This document shows positions 1 to 5,708 of a DNA stretch of 10,668 nucleotides, one piece after another (the stretch's first letter is position 1; each line of letters starts with the position of its first letter). Position numbers and translations under genes: made by a program. This DNA is from Burkholderiaceae bacterium (GTDB lineage Bacteria > Pseudomonadota > Gammaproteobacteria > Burkholderiales > Burkholderiaceae): assembly GCA_947380285.1 (NCBI GenBank), contig CANCQD010000082.1:1-10668 (forward strand), in the 5' to 3' direction. The notes under the pieces are model-generated. The model worked only from the letters and a program-made list of their open reading frames with translations, ran no database searches and had not been told where the DNA came from.

Positions 1-26
1 TATATAGATATCGCGAGAGTGTCGCC

Positions 27-638
27 TTAGCTATGCAGTAGACTGGTATTGAGCGCAATGAGCTCTGCAAGTGAGCGAAGGCGTAATTTATACATCACTT
101 CAGATTTGTATTCTTTGACGGTTGGCAGTGAAATTCCTAACTCATCTACCAGCTCTTTATTGCCATATCCTTTAGCCAACAGCTCAAAGACTTGACGTTC
201 ACGCGGTGATAGCGTTTTTAGAGCCTCAGATAATTGCGACTTGCGGATCAGCTCTTGCATTGCATTGGTATCTTGCTCGATGGCTCTAGCAACCGCACTT
301 AAGAAAGCTTCACGGCTAAAGGGCTTTAACAAGAAATCAAACGCGCCATTTTTAAAGGCTTTGACAATTTGCTCATCTGAACTTTCGCCACTAATAAAAA
401 TGATCGGGATCTTGTGCCCTTTATCAATGAGCTCAGCCTGCAATTGAATGCCCGATTGCTTTGGCATACGCATATCGGTGATTAATACCGCTGGCACTAG
501 AGGCTTAAATTCTAGTAAAAATTGTTCAGGATTAGCAAAAGAGAAAATGGTATAGCCGCAAAACTGCAAAGCACGCTCCAGATCAGAGCGCAACTCATCA
601 TCGTCTTCCACCAAAAAGATGTATTTTTTCGAATTCAT
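27..638 (-). CDS. FixJ/NarL-family two-component response regulator
   Basis: A 203-aa cytoplasmic transcription factor with two domains. Residues about 5-120 form a receiver domain: acidic pocket E11/D12/D13, phospho-acceptor D55 in LITDMRMP, switch serine S83 and lysine K105 in LLKPF. Residues about 143-195 form a LuxR-type helix-turn-helix (LSPRERQVFELLAKG, then GISLPTVKEY). The architecture and length match FixJ/TodT/StyR regulators that bind DNA as phosphorylated dimers. It lies 94 bp downstream of the histidine kinase on the same strand, so the two are the obvious cognate pair. The gap holds a modest dyad (ATACC 703-707 with GGTAT 724-728) but no convincing terminator. The ATG at 638 precedes MNSKKYIFLVEDDDE, which places the first beta strand correctly. 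The input signal and regulon are not visible. The palindrome at 3043-3066 upstream of the operon is a plausible target (inference). Confidence 0.93.
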   Translation of the reverse strand: MNSKKYIFLVEDDDELRSDLERALQFCGYTIFSFANPEQFLLEFKPLVPAVLITDMRMPKQSGIQLQAELIDKGHKIPIIFISGESSDEQIVKAFKNGAFDFLLKPFSREAFLSAVARAIEQDTNAMQELIRKSQLSEALKTLSPRERQVFELLAKGYGNKELVDELGISLPTVKEYKSEVMYKLRLRSLAELIALNTSLLHS

Positions 639-732
639 TTTCTGCTTGATTAATTCATTTGAACCTATTGAAATACATTATGACCAATGAACCCGGTTGC
701 ACATACCCTGCGAACGAAGGGAAGGTATAGCG

Positions 733-2259
733 TTAGATTGCCATCACACTTCCATTACCCCCAACTGACTTTTCACCAGGAGGAATATCCAGGGAAAAGG
801 TGACACCGCCATGATTTGGCAGATTCTCAAATCTCAAAGAACCTTGATGGCGCTCGGCAATGTAGTGAGACAACCAAAGCCCAATCCCCGTTCCAGAAGA
901 TTTAGAGCTTGCAAATAAGCTAAACAATTTATCTGCCTGTTCTAGCCTGATTCCCAAGCCATTATCGGTAACGCTTAGTTGATACCACCCTTTCTCGTCA
1001 TATTTACTTTCAATATGAATCATTTTTCTCTCTTTATCTAGCGAATCAAGCGCTTCAATTGCATTCGAGATTAGGTTAGCCACCACTTGGCGCATCAAGG
1101 AGTCCCACACGATGATAGGCTCTGAGGCGCGCAGATCTAACTCGATCAGAATCTTCGTTTTTCTAGCTCGGTCGGCATAAAGAGATGCTACGTCCTCAAC
1201 GAGCTTGTCTAAATTAATAGATGCAGCAGCATCCTTGCCAGACTGAAATAATTTTTTTAGGCTAATAATAAGATTAGCTGCAGAATGATTAGCCTTGAGA
1301 ATGTTATTCATGGAAGACTTCAGGTCCTCTAGATTGACATCGGGGCGATTTATTTTATCAATCACCTCATCACTATTGAGCTCGATTCTAGCCAAAAATT
1401 GATTGAACTCATGGGCTAAGCCTGCCGATAAGGCGCCCGTCTCTACTAAAGCGTTTTTATTAGATAAATTTTCAATCAAGATATCTTTTTCTTGAAGTAG
1501 ATTTTGAATCTGCGCATCCCTAGCCTTCACCTTCATTGCGTTATGGGAAAAATTCTCCATCCAGTGCATTAGGATTAATAACTGGAGAAACACAAACAGA
1601 GCGCCTCTTAAAAAGCGAGCAGAAACATCAAACTGTGAAATCTCAGCAATCGTAAATCCCAAAAATACACCTTGGCGATTAACCGCAAAGATAAATGCCA
1701 TCCACATAAGAAAAATAGTAATGAATATGACACTTCCAGAGCGGATCAGATTGAGCCATATCGTTGGAAATATTTTGCTACTAGCGGTAGCTTCTATCAC
1801 TATACAGCCCAAAAGACAAAGAATGAATATATGAGCACCAAGTGAGCGGTCCAAATAGTTTCCACCTTGTCCAACAACTAAAAAAGTAAGGAAAAATAGG
1901 ATTACACATCCTAAGCTAGCCAGGATAATCCTCTTTGACACTCTTTTTCGAAGTGCCCTAAAGTAAAGGGGCTGACACAGCATTGCTAGGCCAAAGGTAA
2001 AGTAGCCTAAAAATAATAATTTCTTAAAGGGCGAAGGTGGGAGCTCTTCGAAAAAGCGATACGGATCTAAATTATTGCCAAAAAATATATAGGCCACAAC
2101 AACCAAGCCTGCGCCTATAAAACCAATAAAACTGGCAATAGACATGAGATAAAAACTCTGGTTTCGCTCAACCCCTTTGGATAGCTGAATTCCTGAAATC
2201 AACATTGACAGCAGAATCAATGCTAGTGAGGCGTAATAGAAAGATAGGTACTGAGACAT
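733..2259 (-). CDS. Membrane sensor histidine kinase with seven predicted TM helices
   Basis: A 508-aa sensor kinase. About seven hydrophobic segments are visible in the first 235 residues (approx. 8-25, 37-60, 79-97, 110-130, 141-157, 172-193, 217-233). A charged, probably coiled linker (about 240-270) follows, then the kinase core. The phosphorylatable histidine is H283 in LSAGLAHEFNQFL. The N box is near N396/N399 (VANLISNAIEALD), the G1 box is D432-G436 (DNGLGI) and the G2 box is G456-G460 (GTGIGL). All key residues are present, so it should be an active autokinase that phosphorylates the response regulator encoded just downstream. There is no recognisable periplasmic, PAS or GAF sensor domain, so the signal is probably sensed in or through the membrane bundle. 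I do not recognise a named 7TM sensor family (7TMR-DISM or MASE). The start ATG has a weak ribosome binding site. It follows the outer membrane protein gene by 45 bp, consistent with one operon. Confidence 0.92.
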   Translation of the reverse strand: MSQYLSFYYASLALILLSMLISGIQLSKGVERNQSFYLMSIASFIGFIGAGLVVVAYIFFGNNLDPYRFFEELPPSPFKKLLFLGYFTFGLAMLCQPLYFRALRKRVSKRIILASLGCVILFFLTFLVVGQGGNYLDRSLGAHIFILCLLGCIVIEATASSKIFPTIWLNLIRSGSVIFITIFLMWMAFIFAVNRQGVFLGFTIAEISQFDVSARFLRGALFVFLQLLILMHWMENFSHNAMKVKARDAQIQNLLQEKDILIENLSNKNALVETGALSAGLAHEFNQFLARIELNSDEVIDKINRPDVNLEDLKSSMNNILKANHSAANLIISLKKLFQSGKDAAASINLDKLVEDVASLYADRARKTKILIELDLRASEPIIVWDSLMRQVVANLISNAIEALDSLDKERKMIHIESKYDEKGWYQLSVTDNGLGIRLEQADKLFSLFASSKSSGTGIGLWLSHYIAERHQGSLRFENLPNHGGVTFSLDIPPGEKSVGGNGSVMAI

Positions 2260-2304
2260 TCTTGCTATTCTAAGACTTGTCTGTATGAATTTTTGAATAA
2301 AGTA

Positions 2305-2985
2305 TCAGAATTGATACCCTAGACCCAAAAGCAGCCTAGTAGTTTGCGCTGATGTTGTTACAGAAGCATTGATTGTGCGGCCCGAAGAGACAATCGTTCT
2401 TGTCGTAGTCTGAGCATCATAGGACGAATAATTGGCCTCGCCAAAAAGATAAATTGAATCATATACAAACTGCTTATAACCAAGGCCCAATAAGTAGCCG
2501 CTAAAGTTTGGGCCTGTATTCGAATTATCCACTTGCGTCTGCTTGCCCACCTTTAGATAAAGCAAGCCATCCTCCATTTGAAGACCGGGGGAAATAAAAA
2601 ATCCATAGTTATATAAGGACGTTACTCCACTCACAGTAGTCGTTTTATTTAAAGCCTGAATTTGGAGCTGTTGTGTGAGGCCATTGGAAGGAGAAATATT
2701 GGCACCAATTCCCAAATAATAGTTCTGCGCAACATTGAAGCTATATCCTGCAGTAAGAACTGCCAGGGTATGACTAGACCCGCTTGAGCTGATGCTGGAG
2801 GGAATCACAGATCCATTTAGTGTCAAAACAGAACTGGTGGATGTATTGATATCACGGTACCCAAGACCTAAATCAGTATAAAAACCGTCAAATTTAGAGC
2901 GTGTTTGGTCTTGTCCTTGGGCAACAGCTGGTAGGCAGACTAGCGCCATTAACAAAAAAAGAGGTTTTAACCAGTTACCAAGCAT
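2305..2985 (-). CDS. Small outer membrane beta-barrel protein (OMP beta-barrel family)
   Basis: About 226 aa from the ATG at 2985. An upstream in-frame TTG at 2991 is possible, but the GGTGA ribosome binding site is spaced correctly (9 nt) only for the ATG. Residues 1-25 are a Sec signal peptide: lysine-containing start, hydrophobic core LFLLMALVCLPAVA, then AQGQ as the likely cleavage zone. The mature part shows alternating polar/aromatic strands rich in Gly, Tyr, Ser and Thr and ends in LLLGLGYQF, the C-terminal phenylalanine expected for BAM-assembled barrels. Size and pattern suggest an eight-stranded barrel of the OmpW/OmpA-like kind, of unknown substrate. It is the first gene of the minus-strand group with the kinase and regulator, so it may be co-regulated with them or feed the sensor (inference). 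Confidence 0.85.
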   Translation of the reverse strand: MLGNWLKPLFLLMALVCLPAVAQGQDQTRSKFDGFYTDLGLGYRDINTSTSSVLTLNGSVIPSSISSSGSSHTLAVLTAGYSFNVAQNYYLGIGANISPSNGLTQQLQIQALNKTTTVSGVTSLYNYGFFISPGLQMEDGLLYLKVGKQTQVDNSNTGPNFSGYLLGLGYKQFVYDSIYLFGEANYSSYDAQTTTRTIVSSGRTINASVTTSAQTTRLLLGLGYQF

Positions 2986-3042
2986 TATCAAATATCACCG
3001 CGAAATAAATGAGTACTAGTGTGGCTAAGATGATCAGTATTT

Positions 3043-3066
3043 AGTACCCTACGATCGTAGGATACT
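3043..3066. promoter_or_regulatory. 24-bp near-perfect palindromic operator candidate
   Basis: A perfect 14-bp palindrome, CCTACGATCGTAGG (3048-3061), is extended by one mismatched pair and then four matching bases (AGTA at 3043-3046, TACT at 3063-3066). This gives 24 bp with a single non-pairing position, centred between 3054 and 3055. It sits about 58-81 bp upstream of the outer membrane protein start, where an activator or repressor site would act. LuxR/FixJ-type dimers bind such dyads, so the response regulator of this operon is the first candidate. There is no T-run, so it is not a terminator. Confidence 0.6.
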
Positions 3067-3169
3067 CAGGTTTCCCAAAAAATTAGTTTACAAAACACTC
3101 ACAGGCGGTCTTAGGTGATAAAGCTGTTGTATTGCCTTAAGCCCTTTTATGCCTATTGAGTTAGCGAAA

Positions 3170-3185
3170 GACGTAACGACGTAAC
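3170..3185. repeat. Tandem direct repeat of GACGTAAC (two copies)
   Basis: Two exact, abutting copies of the 8-mer GACGTAAC lie in the gap between the outer membrane protein gene and the downstream end of the uncharacterised gene. The rest of this roughly 300-bp gap (2986-3287) shows no ORF or RNA gene apart from the palindrome at 3043. Function is unknown; it could be chance. Confidence 0.4.
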
Positions 3186-3287
3186 CAATGAAGATCACCT
3201 CCCGGCCGATCTGAGACGACCAAATCTCTAAAATTACCCCGTTTTTAATGGCTGCAAGATGCTAAATAAGGGTCTGAAGCTTGCTGG

Positions 3288-4025
3288 CTAGGACGGTTCA
3301 AAAACGCGTACCACTTGAACACTCTGAACTCTCTTGAGTGCCTCCAAAAAACACTCTTGGCCAAAATCCCCCAACTTCTTATAAAAATAATCTCCCAATG
3401 AATCGGTATGTATCTTCAGCACCCGTTCAAAACGGGCCGATATTGTTGTTTTAACAAAAAAATAATAAAGAATCATCAGATATACCCGAGTTATTTCATT
3501 TAAATCTGCGGCTTGTAGTCGCAACATTTCCATTGGATTGACTGGATGCTGAACATCGACATCTGGATTGCGTCCATAGTGCCAGCTTTCTATCTTTGGA
3601 AGGGGATATCTTTCCACTCCATGCTCGCGAAATACATCATCAATACGGCTAAATATATCTTGCTCGCTGATTGTTTTAAGTTCAAACAACTCCCAGAGTT
3701 TGGAATTAAAAACAATCGCCGTGCCTTCAAAATCAGAGTGCTCATTAACCGCTTTTATCAATTCAGCAAGACTAATTCGGCCTTTACCACCCGGAGAGAC
3801 TCCATTGCGACTAATCTTTTCAAACACCTTTGGTGGTTCATCAAAAGTCTCCTCGGGATCACCTAAGAACATTTCATCTAAAGCCTTGTAACTAAGTTTG
3901 GTGCGACTCTTTACTTCTAAGGCCCATAACCTAACGCGTGCTTTTTCGAGGGGCGCCTTCTTTTGCCCTCCACGGAGTTTTTTCTGCTTCAACTCTTCGA
4001 TTGGGGACGTTTGAATCGGATTCAT
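3288..4025 (-). CDS. Uncharacterised 245-aa protein
   Basis: I do not recognise this family. The product is soluble-looking, with no signal peptide or transmembrane helix. Residues 1-45 are lysine/arginine-rich (KQKKLRGGQKKAPLEKARVR). A segment reading LWALEVKSRTKLSYKALDEMFL (about 33-54) could be helix-turn-helix-like but I would not assign it. The middle has the pattern GRISLAELIKAVNEHSDFEG...WELFEL. The C-terminal third is helical and aromatic-rich (VYLMILYYFF). An AAGGA ribosome binding site lies close upstream of the ATG (about 3-4 nt spacing). The gene is convergent with nothing; its stop faces the gap before the outer membrane protein promoter. It lies between a chromosomal signalling operon and a transposition module, so it could be transposon cargo or a neighbouring accessory gene. 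Codon choice looks ordinary and the frame is long, so it is very likely real. Confidence 0.8.
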   Translation of the reverse strand: MNPIQTSPIEELKQKKLRGGQKKAPLEKARVRLWALEVKSRTKLSYKALDEMFLGDPEETFDEPPKVFEKISRNGVSPGGKGRISLAELIKAVNEHSDFEGTAIVFNSKLWELFELKTISEQDIFSRIDDVFREHGVERYPLPKIESWHYGRNPDVDVQHPVNPMEMLRLQAADLNEITRVYLMILYYFFVKTTISARFERVLKIHTDSLGDYFYKKLGDFGQECFLEALKRVQSVQVVRVFEPS

Positions 4026-4063
4026 GGTTCCTTGAGTTTAGGTGAACCCTATTTCAAAATGAG

Positions 4064-4073
4064 AATTCTTTAA
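4064..4073. repeat. AATTCTTTAA motif, copy shared with the right-edge repeat
   Basis: The exact 10-mer AATTCTTTAA recurs at 10552-10561 inside the perfect inverted repeat at the right edge. A 9-bp version occurs in reverse at 4971-4979 before tnsA. Here it lies about 40-50 bp upstream of the start of the uncharacterised minus-strand gene, so it could be part of that promoter or an outlying transposase site. Confidence 0.35.
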
Positions 4074-4232
4074 ATATTCACACCAAATGACCAAAAAATT
4101 AAATAAGCCAGGTCGGTATCGCCTGTCTGGCCATACCCCTGCTCCTACGTATTGCCACTTGGCCCTCAAAATCTCCATTGATTCATTAACGGATAAGGGG
4201 ATTGGCGTTGTGTGTATATCCAAAGGGGCTTT

Positions 4233-4451
4233 ATGAAAGTGCCAAAAGAAAACCCAGGTTGGATAAGCCACTTCATAGCCGAAGAGAATCGAAAATTATT
4301 TTCAAAAAAATCAATAAAACTATTGACATTGACTGGGTTTTACAATCTCCGCTTGACAAATACCCTTACAAGGCATATAATTCAATCTCACTCGCATATA
4401 ACTGCCGTCCTTCAAGGGGATGGTCCTTCGGAAAGTAGTCAAGCAATATGA
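4233..4451 (+). CDS. Possible small hypothetical protein (72 aa)
   Basis: A short ORF beginning MKVPKENPGWISHFIAEENR, preceded by a purine-rich AAAGGGG (4222-4228) 4 nt before the ATG. Its TGA (4449-4451) overlaps the ATG of the next ORF as ATGA, a common arrangement for translationally coupled genes. The product is basic, with no domain, signal or transmembrane helix that I recognise. Against it: it is short, it contains the consensus promoter at 4353-4381 inside its frame, and other frames are also open here. It may be spurious or a gene remnant. Confidence 0.3.
   Translation: MKVPKENPGWISHFIAEENRKLFSKKSIKLLTLTGFYNLRLTNTLTRHIIQSHSHITAVLQGDGPSESSQAI
4353..4381 (+). promoter_or_regulatory. 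Perfect-consensus sigma70 promoter
   Basis: The -35 box TTGACA (4353-4358) and -10 box TATAAT (4376-4381) are separated by exactly 17 bp. Both hexamers and the spacing equal the sigma70 optimum, so transcription should start near 4388 on the plus strand. The first downstream ORF begins at 4448, leaving a 5' leader of about 60 nt with short complementary runs (AAGG/CCTT). No other sequence in the window matches consensus this well. Confidence 0.7.
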
Positions 4452-4807
4452 ATGCATCTAGCATCATTAAAACCGGTCTTAAGGCTTGCATAACCAGGTC
4501 TTTCTATCAAATTGACTCAGATCTACGCAATAGCTTTTGCAACGAAGTCACTAAAGACTTCCCATGCAATGCTCGCGACATCAAAACGTCTCATCCTTTA
4601 TTTCAGCGCATAACAAAAGCTGACTTCAATGGATCGCGGACAACATTTTTCCAGCAGCAATCTCAGTATTTCGTTCTATTAAAGAGATGTCTCCACCTTA
4701 GTGAGAAATCCTTTAATACTCAATTGAACAGCTTAGCCGCCAATCTAGCCACGTGGCTGGTAGGCGCAGCCACTTCTTTAGAAGAAATGGGGGCAACCAA
4801 AATGTAA
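4448..4807 (+). CDS. Hypothetical protein (119 aa), orphan
   Basis: I do not recognise this protein. It begins MNASSIIKTGLKACITRSFYQ, has four cysteines scattered without a CxxC pair, and ends in a helical tract (NSLAANLATWLVGAATSLEEMG). There is no signal peptide and no clear transmembrane segment. Codon choice looks coding-like rather than random. The ATG overlaps the TGA of the preceding short ORF, and the strong promoter at 4353 lies about 60 nt upstream of the start. The ribosome binding site is poor (GGAAAG about 12 nt away). A 29-nt imperfect hairpin follows the stop directly. It could be a small accessory or regulatory gene belonging to the transposon, or a chromosomal ORF at the insertion site. 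Confidence 0.5.
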   Translation: MNASSIIKTGLKACITRSFYQIDSDLRNSFCNEVTKDFPCNARDIKTSHPLFQRITKADFNGSRTTFFQQQSQYFVLLKRCLHLSEKSFNTQLNSLAANLATWLVGAATSLEEMGATKM

Positions 4808-4810
4808 AAA

Positions 4811-4839
4811 GCCAACTCGACCCTGAGGGTTAAATTGGC
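4811..4839 (+). repeat. Imperfect hairpin after the 119-aa ORF
   Basis: Two nested dyads form one structure: GCCAA (4811-4815) pairs with TTGGC (4835-4839), and inside it ACCCT pairs with AGGGT across one base. No U-tract follows, so a classical intrinsic terminator is unlikely. It could be a weak terminator, an attenuator, or DNA symmetry at the start of the tnsA-side cis region. Confidence 0.45.
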
Positions 4840-4843
4840 TTGA

Positions 4844-4961
4844 CCGATTAAATCGGGTTACTGCGTCCGTAAACAAAGTATATCCGTTTCTTTGTGACAA
4901 GCAAATAAATTCCCTCGAATTTTTTAAGAAAACCGCACCAGCGGACAAGGGGGATTCTTTA
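4844..4961. repeat. Dyad-rich cis region upstream of tnsA
   Basis: This short non-coding stretch holds several dyads: CCGATT/AATCGG (4844-4856, 1-nt centre), ACAAAG (4873-4878)/CTTTGT (4890-4895), and CCGC/GCGG (4933-4944, 4-nt loop). The part at 4924-4961 runs TTAAGAAAACC...CAG...GGA...ATTCTTTA and resembles 10522-10560 at the right edge. In Tn7-like elements the end next to tnsA carries multiple TnsB sites that overlap the tns promoter. That role fits the position here but is not proven. Confidence 0.4.
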
Positions 4962-4978
4962 CCTAAAAAATAAAGAAT
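4954..4978. promoter_or_regulatory. Inverted repeat in the tnsA promoter region
   Basis: ATTCTTTA (4954-4961) and TAAAGAAT (4971-4978) are perfect 8-bp arms separated by 9 bp, ending 31 bp before the tnsA start. Such placement over or next to the core promoter suggests an operator, either for autoregulation by TnsB bound at the transposon end or for a host repressor. I could not pick a confident -10/-35 pair. Confidence 0.45.
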
Positions 4979-5009
4979 TCGCAAAATAAATGTCATGAAA
5001 GAGAAATAC

Positions 5010-5708
5010 ATGAACGCAATTATCACAACATCAAATGGAAACTTGATTTCCACTAACACCCAAGCGGGTCCAGCATATAAGCCCGCAAGGCAGCCTGGCG
5101 GAAAGAGAAAGGCGCCACATCGCCGAATTAACTACCTCAATATTCCAGCGCTACAAGATGACCTCATCATCTGCGAATCTATCCTAGAGCGTGATTGCGC
5201 CTTAATTCTTGCACTCAATCAAGAAGTAGTTCGCATTGAGTGTCAGCCCGAGACCATCAACTTAGGTGAATGCGGGGAATATACACCTGATTTTCGGGTT
5301 ATCTATAAGTCAGCGCCACCATCTTATGTAGAAGTAAAGCCAACTGTATTTGCATACGAGAAAAAAATGTGGGCAAAGATTTGCGCTGCCTTTGAATGCT
5401 ACAAATCTCAAGGAATCCATTATGAGTGGATATCTGACTGGGAAATTGAAAAAAAGGACAGGCATCTCAGAGCCGCATATATTCATCGGTGCGCAAAATT
5501 ATTAATACCCGTCGAGCAAAGTCAAAAAATCATTCAAGCAGTGAGCAATTACCCTCAGGGAATACGAATGGATGATTTGCAAGCTATTACTGGCCTATTA
5601 ACTGACCATATTCTTCACTGCGTTGGCTTGCGTCAACTCAAGCTCAATCATTTTTTTGATTACTCCCTTGAAAGTCTCGTATTTCCATTGCAAGGAGAAT
5701 GCAAATGA
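5010..5708 (+). CDS. tnsA: TnsA-like transposon endonuclease subunit
   Basis: About 232 aa. The likely start is the ATG at 5010, because AAAGAG (4998-5003) is spaced correctly for it. The upstream in-frame ATG at 4995 has no ribosome binding site. TnsA is a restriction-enzyme-like nuclease that nicks the 5' ends of the transposon in complex with TnsB, making the element cut-and-paste rather than replicative. The catalytic set is visible in 232-aa numbering: E60 in SILERDCALI, D94 in YTPDFRV and E108-x-K110 in YVEVKP. The QPETI motif is present between them. The C-terminal region (about 175-225, with YPQGIRMDDLQAITG) looks like the winged-helix part that contacts TnsC in Tn7. It is also comparable to TniC of Tn6022. 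The stop codon overlaps the tnsB start. Confidence 0.9.
   Translation: MNAIITTSNGNLISTNTQAGPAYKPARQPGGKRKAPHRRINYLNIPALQDDLIICESILERDCALILALNQEVVRIECQPETINLGECGEYTPDFRVIYKSAPPSYVEVKPTVFAYEKKMWAKICAAFECYKSQGIHYEWISDWEIEKKDRHLRAAYIHRCAKLLIPVEQSQKIIQAVSNYPQGIRMDDLQAITGLLTDHILHCVGLRQLKLNHFFDYSLESLVFPLQGECK

Noticed and set aside
3100..3287. tRNA or small RNA gene as transposon attachment site
   Set aside because: No cloverleaf, TTCGA arm or other conserved RNA feature could be found in this gap.
4038..4271. Minus-strand 77-aa ORF 12 bp upstream of the 245-aa gene
   Set aside because: It starts with GTG and has no ribosome binding site or recognisable motif. It overlaps the plus-strand 72-aa ORF. 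The spacing to the next gene is suggestive but not enough.
4202..4438. Plus-strand 78-aa ORF in another frame
   Set aside because: It has no ribosome binding site and overlaps a better-supported frame that ends in an ATGA coupling.
4811..4839. Hairpin as intrinsic terminator for the 119-aa ORF
   Set aside because: The stem is interrupted and no T-run follows, so I list it only as a structure.
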